DNA of 64,000 bases from Caballeronia glebae (GCF_001545035.1 NZ_FCOJ02000029.1:26310-90309), one strand, 5' to 3'. Shown: positions 1 to 9,284, counted from the stretch's first letter. Program-made: numbers and translations. Notes: generated by a model not told the origin, from the sequence alone.

Positions 1-2
1 GC

Positions 3-2630
3 GACATCCATCTGGGTCACGCCGTCAACAAGATTCTGAAGGACATGATCGTCAAGGCGCGCAACCTCGCGGGCTTCGACGCGGTCTACGTGCCGGGCTG
101 GGATTGCCACGGCATGCCGATCGAAATCCAGATCGAAAAGCAGTTCGGCAAGACGCTGCCCGCCATCGAAGTCATGCAGAAGGCGCGCGCCTATGCCAGC
201 GAACAGATCGAAAAGCAGAAGGTCGGCTTCCGGCGTCTGGGCGTGCTCGGCGACTGGGACCACCCGTACAAGACCATGAACTTCGCCAACGAAGCGGGCG
301 AGATCCGCGCGCTCGGCAAGATCATGGAAAAGGGCTTCGTGTTCCGCGGCCTGAAGCCGGTGAACTGGTGCTTCGATTGCGGCTCGGCGCTGGCCGAAGC
401 GGAAGTCGAGTACAAGGACAAGACCGATCCGACCATCGACGTGATGTTCGCATTCGCCGAACCGGAGAAGACCGCGCAGGCGTTCGGCCTGCCCGCGCTG
501 CCGCGCGCGGAAGGCGGCATCGTCATCTGGACGACGACGCCCTGGACCATTCCCGCGAACCAGGCGTTGAACGTGCATCCGGAGATCGTCTACGCGCTCG
601 TCGATACGCCGCGCGGCCTGCTGATCCTGGCGCAAGAACGCGTCGAGGCGTGCCTGCAGAACTACGGCATCCCCGGCGAAGTCATCGCGACGACGACCGG
701 CGAGAAGCTCGCCAATCTGCGCTTTCATCATCCGCTCGCGGCCGCGCATCCAGGCTACAAGCGCACCGCGCCGGTCTATCTCGGCGACTACGTGACGACC
801 GAAAGCGGCACGGGCATCGTGCACTCGTCGCCCGCGTATGGCGTGGAAGACTTCGTGTCGTGCAAGGCGCACGGCATGCCGGACTCGGACATCATCAATC
901 CGGTGATGGGCGATGGCCGCTATATCGAGTCGCTGCCGCTCTTCGGCGGGCTGTCGATCTGGAAGGCGAATCCGCAGATCGTCGAAGCGCTGGAGGGCGC
1001 GGGCTCGCTGCTCAAGAGCGAAAAGTACACGCACAGCTACATGCACTGCTGGCGCCACAAGACGCCGATCATCTATCGCGCGACCTCGCAATGGTTCGCG
1101 GGCATGGACGTGACGCCGAAGGACGGCGGCAAGACCTTGCGCGAAACCGCGCTGGAAGGCGTCGAGAACACGGCGTTCTATCCGTCGTGGGGCAAGCAGC
1201 GTTTGTACAGCATGATCGCGAATCGCCCGGACTGGACGCTTTCGCGTCAGCGTCAATGGGGCGTGCCGATGGCGTTCTTCGTCCACAAGGAAACCGGCGA
1301 GCTGCATCCGCGCACGCTGGAATTGCTGGAAGAAGTGGCGAAGCGCGTCGAGGAAGGCGGCATCGAAACGTGGCAGAAGCTCGATCCGCGCGAGCTGATC
1401 GGCGACGACGCCAACATGTACGAAAAGAACCGCGACACGCTCGACGTGTGGTTCGATTCCGGCACGACGCACTGGCACGTGCTGCGCGGCTCGCACAAGG
1501 ATTCGCTGCAGTTCCCGGCCGATCTTTATCTCGAAGGCTCGGACCAGCATCGCGGCTGGTTCCATTCGTCGCTGCTCACGGCCTCGATGCTCGATGGCCG
1601 TCCGCCCTACGACGCGCTGCTCACGCACGGCTTCACCGTCGACGGAGAAGGCCGCAAGATGTCGAAGTCGCTCGGCAACGGCATCGATCCGCATGATGTG
1701 GCCAATCGCCTCGGCGCGGAAATCATCCGTTTGTGGATCGCATCGACGGACTATTCGGGCGAGCTCGCGATCTCCGAGGAAATTCTCAAGCGCGTGACGG
1801 AGACGTACCGGCGCATCCGCAACACGCTGCGCTTCCTGCTCGCGAATCTGTCGGACTTCGATTTCGATAAAGACGCGCTGCCGGTTCAAGACTGGCTCGA
1901 AATCGATCGTTACGCGGTCGCGCTCACACGCAATCTGCAGGACGACGCGCTCTCGCACTACGAGAAGTACGAGTTCCATCCGGTCGTCGCGAAGATTGGG
2001 ACGTTCTGCTCGGAAGATCTCGGCGGCTTCTATCTCGATGTCCTGAAAGACCGTCTCTACACGACCAAGCTTGCATCGCGCGAGCGTCGCAGCGCGCAGA
2101 CCGCGCTATTCCATATCGCGCACGGCTTGCTGCGGCTGGTCGCGCCGTATCTGTCGTTCACGGCGGAAGAAGCGTACAAGGTGTTCAAGCCCGGCCAGGA
2201 CACCATTTTCACGGAAGTCTTCGCGACCTATCCGGACATCGCGAACGGCGGCGATCTGCTCGACAAGTGGACGCTCATCCGCCACGCGCGCGCCGACGTG
2301 ACCAAGGCGCTCGAAGAAGCACGCACGGCGAACCAGATCGGCTCGTCGCTGCAGGCGGAAGTCGTGGTGCGCGCAAGCGGCGCACGCTACGACGCGCTTG
2401 CGAGCCTCGGCGATGCATTGCGCTTCGTGCTGATCACGTCGTCGGCGCAAGTGGAAAAGGTGGCGAGCGAAGCGGAAGAAGGCGTCGATGTCGCCGCGTC
2501 GAGCTACATGAAGTGCGAGCGCTGCTGGCACTACTGCGCGGATGTCGGCGCGCACGCGGATCATCCGGGTCTGTGCGGCCGCTGCTTCTCCAACCTCTTC
2601 GGCGCCGGCGAAACGCGAGGCGCAGCATAA
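3..2630 (+). CDS. ileS: Isoleucyl-tRNA synthetase, 5' end outside window
   Basis: This enzyme charges tRNA-Ile with isoleucine in the cytoplasm and edits valine. The open frame runs in from the left edge, and the class I HIGH signature is visible as HLGH at bases 9-20, so only a short N-terminal piece is missing. The second ATP-binding motif KMSKS is at bases 1656-1670, and a DWTLSRQRQWG stretch sits before it. The C-terminus has the zinc-binding pair CERC and CGRC. The stop codon overlaps the start of lspA by one base (TAATG), so the two genes are translationally linked, as in many proteobacteria. The assignment is secure. Confidence 0.97.
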   Translation, partial: DIHLGHAVNKILKDMIVKARNLAGFDAVYVPGWDCHGMPIEIQIEKQFGKTLPAIEVMQKARAYASEQIEKQKVGFRRLGVLGDWDHPYKTMNFANEAGEIRALGKIMEKGFVFRGLKPVNWCFDCGSALAEAEVEYKDKTDPTIDVMFAFAEPEKTAQAFGLPALPRAEGGIVIWTTTPWTIPANQALNVHPEIVYALVDTPRGLLILAQERVEACLQNYGIPGEVIATTTGEKLANLRFHHPLAAAHPGYKRTAPVYLGDYVTTESGTGIVHSSPAYGVEDFVSCKAHGMPDSDIINPVMGDGRYIESLPLFGGLSIWKANPQIVEALEGAGSLLKSEKYTHSYMHCWRHKTPIIYRATSQWFAGMDVTPKDGGKTLRETALEGVENTAFYPSWGKQRLYSMIANRPDWTLSRQRQWGVPMAFFVHKETGELHPRTLELLEEVAKRVEEGGIETWQKLDPRELIGDDANMYEKNRDTLDVWFDSGTTHWHVLRGSHKDSLQFPADLYLEGSDQHRGWFHSSLLTASMLDGRPPYDALLTHGFTVDGEGRKMSKSLGNGIDPHDVANRLGAEIIRLWIASTDYSGELAISEEILKRVTETYRRIRNTLRFLLANLSDFDFDKDALPVQDWLEIDRYAVALTRNLQDDALSHYEKYEFHPVVAKIGTFCSEDLGGFYLDVLKDRLYTTKLASRERRSAQTALFHIAHGLLRLVAPYLSFTAEEAYKVFKPGQDTIFTEVFATYPDIANGGDLLDKWTLIRHARADVTKALEEARTANQIGSSLQAEVVVRASGARYDALASLGDALRFVLITSSAQVEKVASEAEEGVDVAASSYMKCERCWHYCADVGAHADHPGLCGRCFSNLFGAGETRGAA

Positions 2631-3136
2631 TGGCTCGAACGATGGCGAAACAAACTTCCAGTAGCGGATCGCTCGCGCCGTGGCTCGGCATCGCGTTGAT
2701 CGTGATCCTGTTCGACCAGTTGACGAAGATCGCGGTGCAGCGCGTGTTTGCCTATGGCGATCCGCACGCGCTCACGCCCTTCTTCAATCTGCTGCTCGTC
2801 TACAACCGCGGCGCGGCGTTCAGCTTCCTCGCGATGGCGGGCGGCTGGCAGCGCTGGGCGTTCACGGCGCTGGGCGTCGTCGCGGCAATCGTGATCTGCT
2901 ATCTGCTCAAGCGCCATTCGGGGCAGCGCATGTTCTGCACGGCGCTTTCGCTCATCATGGGCGGCGCGATCGGCAACGTCATCGACCGGATCGCGTATGG
3001 GCACGTCATCGACTTCCTGGACTTTCACGTGAACGCGTGGCACTGGCCCGCGTTCAACCTCGCCGACAGCGCGATCACCGTCGGCGCGGTGCTGCTGGTG
3101 TTTGACGAGCTGCGGCGCGTGCGCGGTTCACGTTGA
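2630..3136 (+). CDS. lspA: Lipoprotein signal peptidase (signal peptidase II)
   Basis: LspA is an inner-membrane aspartyl protease that removes the signal peptide from diacylglyceryl-modified prolipoproteins. The 168-residue product has four hydrophobic segments. The catalytic regions are visible as GNVIDRIAYGHVIDF and FNLADSAI, each carrying one conserved aspartate, and an early FDQLTK motif is also typical. The ATG at 2630 shares its first base with the ileS stop codon; a second in-frame ATG four codons later (2642) is an alternative start. The gene lies in the ileS-lspA operon. Confidence 0.95.
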   Translation: MARTMAKQTSSSGSLAPWLGIALIVILFDQLTKIAVQRVFAYGDPHALTPFFNLLLVYNRGAAFSFLAMAGGWQRWAFTALGVVAAIVICYLLKRHSGQRMFCTALSLIMGGAIGNVIDRIAYGHVIDFLDFHVNAWHWPAFNLADSAITVGAVLLVFDELRRVRGSR

Positions 3137-3181
3137 CATTCACGACGCGGCTCCTCTCACGGAGCCGTGATCTTTTGCGAT

Positions 3182-3186
3182 GGAGG
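3182..3186 (+). promoter_or_regulatory. Ribosome binding site that fixes a TTG start for coaBC
   Basis: GGAGG lies four bases upstream of a TTG codon at 3191. No ATG occurs near the conserved N-terminus of CoaBC. The only earlier in-frame candidate, a GTG at 3167, has no comparable site and adds residues that do not look like the family. Confidence 0.7.
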
Positions 3187-3190
3187 CAAG

Positions 3191-4399
3191 TTGGAACTCG
3201 CGGGCAAACATCTCGTTTTAGGGCTGACCGGCGGCATCGCCTGCTACAAGATCGCCGAACTCACGCGCTTGCTGATCAAGGCCGGCGCGACCGTGCAGAT
3301 TGTGATGACCGAAGCGGCCACGCAGTTCATCACGCCGGTCACGATGCAGGCGCTTTCGGGCCGTCCCGTGTACACGTCGCAATGGGATGCGCGCATGCCG
3401 AACAACATGCCGCACATCGACCTTTCGCGCGAAGCGGATGCCATTGTCATCGCGCCCGCCTCGACCGACTTTATCGCGAAGCTCGCGCACGGCATGTGCG
3501 ACGACCTGCTCTCGACGCTCGCCATCGCGCGCGACTGTCCGCTGCTCGTCGTGCCCGCGATGAACCGTCAGATGTGGCAGAACTCCGCGACGCAACGCAA
3601 TGTCGATCAACTTCGCGCTGACGGCGTGGAAGTGCTCGGTCCGGATTCGGGCTCGCAGGCGTGCGGCGAAGTCGGCGATGGCCGCATGATCGAGCCGGAA
3701 GCCGCGTTCGAAGCGATCTGCGCGTTCTTCCAGCCGAAGATTCTGCGCGGCCAGCGCGTGCTCATTACCGCCGGTCCGACCTTCGAGCCGCTCGATCCGG
3801 TGCGCGGCATCACCAATCGCTCGTCGGGCAAGATGGGCTTCGCGCTCGCGCGCGCGGCGGCGCAAGCGGGCGCCGACGTGCATCTCGTCGCCGGTCTCGT
3901 TTCCTTGTCGACGCCGTGGGGCGTGTATCGCGAAGACGTGCAGACCGCGCAGGAGATGCACGACGCCGTGATGGCCGCCACGCCGGATACCGACATCTTC
4001 ATCGCGGTCGCGGCGGTCGCGGACTGGCGCGTCGATCACGTCAGCGAACACAAGATCAAGAAGACCGCCGGCGCTTTGCCGACGTTCAGCTTCGTCGAAA
4101 ATCCGGACATTCTCGCGACGGTCGCCAAGCTGCCGAATCCGCCCTACTGCGTCGGCTTCGCGGCCGAAAGCGGAGACCTCGACGTGCATGGCGCGGAAAA
4201 GCGCCAGCGCAAGGGCGTGCCGCTTCTGATCGGCAATATCGGCCAGCTCGCGTTCGGACGCGACGACAACGAAGTCGTGCTGTTCGAAGAGCACGGCACG
4301 ACGCCGCTGCCACGCGCCGACAAGCAACAACTCGCGCGCACGCTGATCGTGGAAATCGCAAAACGCGCGCCGAAGACCGGCGGCACGCTTTTCTCCTGA
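3191..4399 (+). CDS. coaBC: Bifunctional phosphopantothenoylcysteine decarboxylase/synthetase
   Basis: CoaBC carries out two steps of coenzyme A synthesis: it ligates cysteine to 4'-phosphopantothenate and decarboxylates the product to 4'-phosphopantetheine. The 402-residue product starts with the flavoprotein domain (GLTGGIACYK near residue 10, then a PAMNRQMW stretch and an acid-rich substrate loop). The CoaB domain follows, with ITAGPTFEPLDPVR and a NRSSGKMG nucleotide-binding motif. A TTG start is chosen because of the adjacent GGAGG. The next gene begins four bases after the stop, so co-transcription is likely. Confidence 0.95.
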   Translation: MELAGKHLVLGLTGGIACYKIAELTRLLIKAGATVQIVMTEAATQFITPVTMQALSGRPVYTSQWDARMPNNMPHIDLSREADAIVIAPASTDFIAKLAHGMCDDLLSTLAIARDCPLLVVPAMNRQMWQNSATQRNVDQLRADGVEVLGPDSGSQACGEVGDGRMIEPEAAFEAICAFFQPKILRGQRVLITAGPTFEPLDPVRGITNRSSGKMGFALARAAAQAGADVHLVAGLVSLSTPWGVYREDVQTAQEMHDAVMAATPDTDIFIAVAAVADWRVDHVSEHKIKKTAGALPTFSFVENPDILATVAKLPNPPYCVGFAAESGDLDVHGAEKRQRKGVPLLIGNIGQLAFGRDDNEVVLFEEHGTTPLPRADKQQLARTLIVEIAKRAPKTGGTLFS

Positions 4400-4403
4400 C
4401 ACG

Positions 4404-5414
4404 ATGACCAGGCTCTCCGTTCTCGACCAGACGCCCGTCATCCACGGCCATAGCACGGCGGACGCCATCGCCGCGACGCTCGATCTCGCGCAACTCGCCG
4501 ACGATCTCGGCTATACGCGCTACTGGTGCGCCGAGCATCACGGCTTGTATGGCGTGTCGAATCCGTGTCCCGAGGTGATGCTCGCGCGCATCGGCAGTCT
4601 CACCAAGCGCATCCGCATCGGTTCGGGCGGCGTGATGTTGCCGTATTACTCGTCGTTCAAGGTGGCCGAGCAATTCCTGATGCTCGAAGCGCTGTTTCCG
4701 AATCGCGTCGATCTCGGCGTCGGACGGGCGCCCGGCGGCGACATGCGCACGGCGCAGGCGGTCGCGGCGGGTTCGTACAATCGCGGCGATGTTTTCCCGC
4801 AGCAAGTTGCCGAGCTGATCGCGCTTTTCAGCGGCAACGTTCCCGACGATTCGCTCGCCAAAGGCGTGCTGCTGCAACCGCAGATCGACACGCGTCCCGA
4901 ACTGTGGATGCTCGGCTCCAGCGATTTCGGCGGCTTGCTCGCCGCGCAACTCGGCATTCGCTTCGCGTTTGCGCATTTCATCAACGCGCAGCACGGGCAT
5001 CATGTGGCTCAGGCGTATCGCGAGCGCTTCACGCCGGGTCACGAGCAAAAGCCCTATCTCGCCGCGGCCGTGTTCGTGATTTGCGCCGATACGAATCAAG
5101 AAGCCGAAGCGCTCGAACGCGCCGTCGATCTGCGGCGCGTGCAGATGGCGTATGGGCTCAACCAGCCGATTCCATCGATCGCGCAGGGCGCAAGCCAGGT
5201 CTACGGCGAGCGCGAACTCGCGGTGATCGCGCATGAAAAGGCGCGCAGCATCATCGGCACGCCGGAGCGCGTGACCGCAAAGCTGCACGCGCTGCAGGAA
5301 CAATTCAACGCCGACGAACTGATCGTGATAACGGTCTCCGGCAGCTACGCCGCGCGCACGCGCTCCTATCAACTTCTGGCCGAAGCCTTCGAGCTCGGCC
5401 AATCGGCTCAATAA
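4404..5414 (+). CDS. LLM-class flavin-dependent oxidoreductase (MsnO8-like)
   Basis: The product has 336 residues and the bacterial luciferase-like fold, expected to bind FMN and oxidise an unknown substrate. Typical sequence is seen in RYWCAEHHG near residue 45, IGSGGVMLPYYSS near residue 72 and LGVGRAPGGD near residue 108, all landmarks of the MsnO8-type subgroup of LLM oxidoreductases. It begins four bases after coaBC and ends eleven bases before dut, so it is carried in a housekeeping operon without an evident link to either neighbour. The substrate cannot be deduced from sequence. Confidence 0.85.
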   Translation: MTRLSVLDQTPVIHGHSTADAIAATLDLAQLADDLGYTRYWCAEHHGLYGVSNPCPEVMLARIGSLTKRIRIGSGGVMLPYYSSFKVAEQFLMLEALFPNRVDLGVGRAPGGDMRTAQAVAAGSYNRGDVFPQQVAELIALFSGNVPDDSLAKGVLLQPQIDTRPELWMLGSSDFGGLLAAQLGIRFAFAHFINAQHGHHVAQAYRERFTPGHEQKPYLAAAVFVICADTNQEAEALERAVDLRRVQMAYGLNQPIPSIAQGASQVYGERELAVIAHEKARSIIGTPERVTAKLHALQEQFNADELIVITVSGSYAARTRSYQLLAEAFELGQSAQ

Positions 5415-5425
5415 CGCCCCGATCC

Positions 5426-5872
5426 ATGAAACTCGACGTCAAGATTCTCGACGCGCGCATGCGCGACTTCATGCCCGCCTACGCCACGCCCGGCAGCGCG
5501 GGCCTCGACCTGCGCGCGTGCCTCGATGCGCCGCTCGTCATCGAGCCGCATCAGACCGTGCTCCTGCCGACCGGCCTCGCCATTCATCTCGCCGATCCCG
5601 GCTACGCGGCGATGATCCTGCCGCGCTCGGGCCTCGGCCACAAGCATGGCATCGTGCTCGGTAATCTGGTCGGTCTGATCGACTCGGATTATCAAGGTCA
5701 ACTGATGGTTTCGACGTGGAATCGCGGCGACACCGCGTTCACCCTCAACCCGATGGAGCGTCTCGCGCAAATGGTGATCGTGCCCGTCGTGCAGGCGCAG
5801 CTCAATATCGTCGACGACTTCGACGCGAGCGAGCGCGGCGCGGGCGGCTTCGGCAGCACCGGCAAGCACTGA
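5426..5872 (+). CDS. dut: Deoxyuridine 5'-triphosphate nucleotidohydrolase (dUTPase)
   Basis: Dut hydrolyses dUTP to dUMP and pyrophosphate, keeping uracil out of DNA and feeding thymidylate synthesis. The 148-residue trimeric-type enzyme shows the conserved family motifs: PGSAGLDLRA, PRSGLGHKHG, a NLVGLIDSDYQG stretch with the catalytic aspartate, and the glycine-rich C-terminal arm ERGAGGFGSTG. It is the last gene of the plus-strand run and is followed 25 bases later by a strong hairpin. The coaBC-dut neighbourhood is a common proteobacterial arrangement. Confidence 0.96.
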   Translation: MKLDVKILDARMRDFMPAYATPGSAGLDLRACLDAPLVIEPHQTVLLPTGLAIHLADPGYAAMILPRSGLGHKHGIVLGNLVGLIDSDYQGQLMVSTWNRGDTAFTLNPMERLAQMVIVPVVQAQLNIVDDFDASERGAGGFGSTGKH

Positions 5873-5897
5873 GGTTCAGCGCCCAAGCGGGCAAAAA

Positions 5898-5925
5898 AAA
5901 CGGCGCGGTCGAAACCGCGCCGTTT
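5898..5925. terminator. Bidirectional intrinsic terminator between dut and clpA
   Basis: A nine-base-pair GC-rich stem (5901-5909 with 5914-5922, tetraloop CGAA) is flanked by an A-run at 5893-5900 and a TTT on the right. It can stop dut transcription from the left and, using the A-run as T's, clpA transcription from the right. Confidence 0.85.
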
Positions 5926-5947
5926 GCACTTCCAAAGACCCCTTCTA

Positions 5948-8251
5948 TTAATCCACTTCGATCGCTTCCGGATTCGGATTGCGCGGCGGCGTCGAGTTCT
6001 CGTCGAACGTCAGCAGGACCTTGTCGTCCGCATCGACGTCGACCGTCACGCGACCGCCGTTGACCAGCTTGCCGAACAGCAACTCGTCGGCCAGAGCGCG
6101 GCGAATCGTGTCCTGGATCAGACGCTGCATTGGACGCGCGCCCATCAGCGGATCGAAACCGTGCTTCGCGAGATGCTTGCGCAACGCGTCGGTCATGACC
6201 GCATCGACCTTCTTCTCGTGCAACTGATCTTCCAGTTGCATGAGGAACTTGTCGACCACGCGCAGGATGATTTCCTCGTCCAGCGAGCGGAAGCTGATGA
6301 TCTGATCCAGACGGTTGCGGAACTCCGGCGTGAACATGCGCTTGATGTCGGCCATTTCGTCGCCCGACTCGCGCCGCGACGTGAAGCCGATCACCGCCTT
6401 GCCCATTGCTTCGGCGCCCGCATTCGTCGTCATGATGATGATGACGTTGCGGAAATCCGCCTTGCGGCCGTTGTTGTCCGTCAGCGTACCGTGGTCCATC
6501 ACCTGCAGCAGCACGTTGTAGATGTCCGGATGCGCCTTCTCGATTTCATCGAGCAGCAGCACGCAATGCGGCTTCTTCGTGACGGCCTCGGTCAAAAGAC
6601 CGCCCTGGTCGAAACCGACATAGCCCGGCGGCGCGCCGATCAACCGGCTCACCGCGTGGCGCTCCATGTATTCCGACATGTCGAAGCGCAGCAGTTCGAT
6701 GCCCAGCGTGAACGCCAGTTGCTTCGCGACCTCGGTCTTGCCGACGCCCGTCGGACCCGAGAACAGGAACGCGCCGATCGGCTTGTCCAGCTTGCCGAGA
6801 CCCGCGCGCGCCATCTTGATCGATGCCGACAGCGCGTCGATCGCCGGATCCTGACCGAACACGACGGCCTTCAGATCGCGATCGAGCGTCTGAAGCTTGC
6901 TGCGGTCGTCCTGCGACACGCTTTGCGGCGGCACGCGCGCGATCTTCGAAATGATCTCTTCGATCTCGCTCTTGCCGATGGTCTTCTTCTGCTTCGACTT
7001 CGGCAGGATGCGTTGCGCCGCGCCCGCTTCGTCGATCACGTCGATGGCCTTGTCCGGCAGATGACGATCCGTGATGAAGCGCGCCGACAGTTCAGCCGCC
7101 GCCGACAGCGCACCCGACGAGTACTTCACGCCGTGATGCTCTTCGAAGCGCGTCTTGAGACCGCGCAGGATCGCCACCGTCTGCTCGACGGTCGGCTCGG
7201 TAACATCGACCTTCTGGAAACGACGCGACAGCGCCGCGTCCTTCTCGAAGATCCCGCGATATTCCGTGAACGTGGTCGCGCCGATGCACTTCAGTTGTCC
7301 CGACGACAGCGCCGGCTTCAGCAGGTTCGATGCATCCAGCGTGCCGCCCGATGCCGCGCCCGCGCCGATCAGCGTATGAATTTCGTCGATGAACAGAATG
7401 GCGTGCGGACGCTCCTTCAGTTCCTTCAACACCGTCTTGAGACGCTGTTCGAAATCGCCGCGATACTTCGTGCCCGCGAGCAGGGCGCCCATGTCGAGCG
7501 AGTACACCTGCGCGTCGGCCAGAATGTCCGGCACTTCGCCGCGCGTGATGCGCCAGGCGAGGCCTTCGGCGATCGCGGTCTTGCCGACGCCAGCTTCGCC
7601 GACGAGCAGCGGATTGTTCTTGCGACGGCGGCACAGCACCTGCACCACGCGCTCGACTTCGAGTTCACGGCCGATCAGCGGATCGATCTTGCCGTCCTTC
7701 GCGAGCTGGTTCAGGTTCTGCGTGAATTGCGCGAGCGGCGTTTCCTTCTGCGCGGCGGCGTCTTCCGATTCCGGATTGGCCTCGCTGTTCGTCTTGGCGG
7801 CATCGCCGCTGTTCGTCTTCGCGATGCCGTGCGAAATGAAATTCACGACATCCAGACGCGTGACGCCCTGCTGCTGCAGGTAGTAGACCGCGTGCGAGTC
7901 CTTCTCGCCGAAGATCGCCACCAGCACGTTCGCGCCGGTCACTTCCTTCTTGCCGTTCGAAGTCGATTGCACGTGCATGATCGCGCGCTGGATCACGCGC
8001 TGGAAACCAAGCGTCGGCTGAGTATCGACGTCGTCCGTGCCGGGCACGGTCGGCGTGTTGTCATGAATGAAATTGCGCAGGTTCTGACGCAAATCTTCAA
8101 TGTTGGCTGCGCAGGCACGCAACACTTCAGCCGCGGTCGGATTGTCCAACAGGGCGAGCAACAAGTGCTCGACCGTTATGAACTCATGCCGCGCCTGACG
8201 TGCTTCCATAAACGCCATGTGCAGACTGACTTCCAGTTCCTGGGCAATCAT
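5948..8251 (-). CDS. clpA: ATP-dependent Clp protease ATP-binding subunit ClpA
   Basis: ClpA is the AAA+ unfoldase that feeds substrates, including N-degron proteins delivered by ClpS, into the ClpP peptidase. The product has about 767 residues. It has the N-terminal double Clp repeat (MIAQELEVSLHMAF), a first AAA+ module with Walker A GEAGVGKT, and a second with GPTGVGKT, both with Walker B and sensor regions. The ATG at 8251 is preferred over the upstream ATG at 8269 because GGAGG lies just before it and it matches the family N-terminus. It overlaps the clpS stop by four bases (ATGA). Confidence 0.97.
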   Translation of the reverse strand: MIAQELEVSLHMAFMEARQARHEFITVEHLLLALLDNPTAAEVLRACAANIEDLRQNLRNFIHDNTPTVPGTDDVDTQPTLGFQRVIQRAIMHVQSTSNGKKEVTGANVLVAIFGEKDSHAVYYLQQQGVTRLDVVNFISHGIAKTNSGDAAKTNSEANPESEDAAAQKETPLAQFTQNLNQLAKDGKIDPLIGRELEVERVVQVLCRRRKNNPLLVGEAGVGKTAIAEGLAWRITRGEVPDILADAQVYSLDMGALLAGTKYRGDFEQRLKTVLKELKERPHAILFIDEIHTLIGAGAASGGTLDASNLLKPALSSGQLKCIGATTFTEYRGIFEKDAALSRRFQKVDVTEPTVEQTVAILRGLKTRFEEHHGVKYSSGALSAAAELSARFITDRHLPDKAIDVIDEAGAAQRILPKSKQKKTIGKSEIEEIISKIARVPPQSVSQDDRSKLQTLDRDLKAVVFGQDPAIDALSASIKMARAGLGKLDKPIGAFLFSGPTGVGKTEVAKQLAFTLGIELLRFDMSEYMERHAVSRLIGAPPGYVGFDQGGLLTEAVTKKPHCVLLLDEIEKAHPDIYNVLLQVMDHGTLTDNNGRKADFRNVIIIMTTNAGAEAMGKAVIGFTSRRESGDEMADIKRMFTPEFRNRLDQIISFRSLDEEIILRVVDKFLMQLEDQLHEKKVDAVMTDALRKHLAKHGFDPLMGARPMQRLIQDTIRRALADELLFGKLVNGGRVTVDVDADDKVLLTFDENSTPPRNPNPEAIEVD

Positions 8252-8562
8252 GCTTCCTCCATCACGCACTGCAGCGGATGCCCCGCCTGCCGTGCATGGC
8301 TAACGACTTGCTCAACTTTGGTCGACGCAATGTCTCGCGTGTAGACCCCACAAACCCCCCTGCCTTCGCGATGAACCTTGAGCATGATCTGCGTCGCGGT
8401 CTCACGGTCTTTATTGAAGTATTCCTGCACGACCATCACGACGAATTCCATCGGCGTGAAGTCGTCATTCAGCAGCACCACTTTGTACATGGCCGGCTTC
8501 TTGAGCTTCTGCTCCTGCCGCTCCAGTACCGTGCCATCCTGCTTGTTGGGATTTGTCGCCAT
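8248..8562 (-). CDS. clpS: ATP-dependent Clp protease adaptor ClpS
   Basis: ClpS binds proteins with destabilising N-terminal residues and hands them to ClpA. The 104-residue product has an unstructured N-terminal tail of about 25 residues and then the ClpS core: YKVVLLNDDFTPMEFVV, with the asparagine and two aspartates of the N-degron pocket, and VHREGRGVCG with the conserved histidine. It is translationally coupled to clpA by an ATGA overlap. No Shine-Dalgarno sequence precedes the ATG, and a promoter-like sequence abuts it, so the transcript could be nearly leaderless. Confidence 0.96.
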   Translation of the reverse strand: MATNPNKQDGTVLERQEQKLKKPAMYKVVLLNDDFTPMEFVVMVVQEYFNKDRETATQIMLKVHREGRGVCGVYTRDIASTKVEQVVSHARQAGHPLQCVMEEA

Positions 8563-8568
8563 ACACCC

Positions 8569-8596
8569 ATTCTAAACAACCCGGACGTCCTTGCAA
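8569..8596 (-). promoter_or_regulatory. Putative sigma-70 promoter of clpS-clpA
   Basis: Read on the minus strand, a -35-like TTGCAA (8596-8591) and a -10-like TAGAAT (8574-8569, five of six consensus bases) are separated by 16 bases. The -10 box ends only six bases before the clpS ATG, which would place the transcript start at or next to the start codon. Confidence 0.45.
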
Positions 8597-8897
8597 TTGC
8601 CGCTCCAGCACCGACCACTTGGTCGGAATGAGTTGCTGAAAACCGCGCTCACCCAGGTGTCGTCCATTCAATCCTGCCGCTGCCCGCTTCGGCGCGGCCC
8701 GCTTGCACCTCGTCGAAACCAGTATCGCACAGCTTCAAAAAAAACAAACCGCGCTGCGGGCCGCCAGGTAACACACAAGTGAGTCGATTATGCGACTTTT
8801 CAAGATGGCGTGCTTGGACGGCAGCGCACACGCGAAGCAGGAATTACCCTACAAATGCGCTTCTTGCAACGTGCTTATCGGCCATCTCAAAATTTCC

Positions 8898-8926
8898 TTG
8901 ACACCCGATTTAAGAGATTTAACAAT
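8898..8926 (+). promoter_or_regulatory. Putative sigma-70 promoter of the cold-shock gene
   Basis: A perfect -35 TTGACA (8898-8903) is followed after 17 bases by AACAAT (8921-8926, four of six). Transcription from here would give a 5' leader of about 145 bases before the ATG at 9078, as is usual for cold-shock mRNAs whose structured leaders control stability and translation. Confidence 0.55.
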
Positions 8927-9077
8927 CAAACTGGCACTTTTTTCCGGGGGCCAACCACGGACGAAAAAAAAGAGGCCGAGGTGAGCTTGTGAGGAGGGGG
9001 CGGCTCACATTGTGGGGTGTGCCGTCGAGCTTTTCGAGCGTGCTCTGGTTGCGACGAGAGTTAGAGGGGAAGCACGA

Positions 9078-9284
9078 ATGTCTACTGGTACGGTCAAGTG
9101 GTTCAACGACGCGAAAGGCTACGGATTCATCACGCCCGATGAAGGCGGCGAGGATCTGTTCGCACATTTCTCGGCAATTCAGATGAACGGTTTCAAGACG
9201 CTCAAGGAAGGCCAGAAGGTCAGCTTTGAGATTGTCCAGGGACCCAAGGGCAAGCAGGCTTCGAACATCCAGGAATCGGCCTGA
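9078..9284 (+). CDS. Cold-shock domain protein (CspA/CspD family)
   Basis: This small RNA/single-stranded DNA chaperone has 68 residues and consists of one cold-shock domain. The RNA-binding motifs RNP1 (KGYGFI) and RNP2 (DLFAHF) are intact, and the opening STGTVKWFND is standard. The ATG at 9078 is preferred over the upstream frame opening because it begins exactly at the domain and follows an AGGGGA ribosome site. The gene stands alone between clpS and icd, with a long leader and its own terminator. Which paralogue (CspA, C or D) it is cannot be decided here. Confidence 0.93.
   Translation: MSTGTVKWFNDAKGYGFITPDEGGEDLFAHFSAIQMNGFKTLKEGQKVSFEIVQGPKGKQASNIQESA

Noticed and set aside
3149..3166. 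Hairpin GGCTCC-N6-GGAGCC between lspA and coaBC as a terminator
   Set aside because: Only a short mixed T stretch follows and coaBC lies directly downstream on the same strand. It may be a weak attenuator but the sequence does not settle it.
5924..8344. Long plus-strand ORF of about 806 codons opposite clpA
   Set aside because: It is antisense to a certain gene, has a highly basic low-complexity translation and arises from GC-biased codons. Similar shadows lie opposite fusA, the AspT genes, icd and others.
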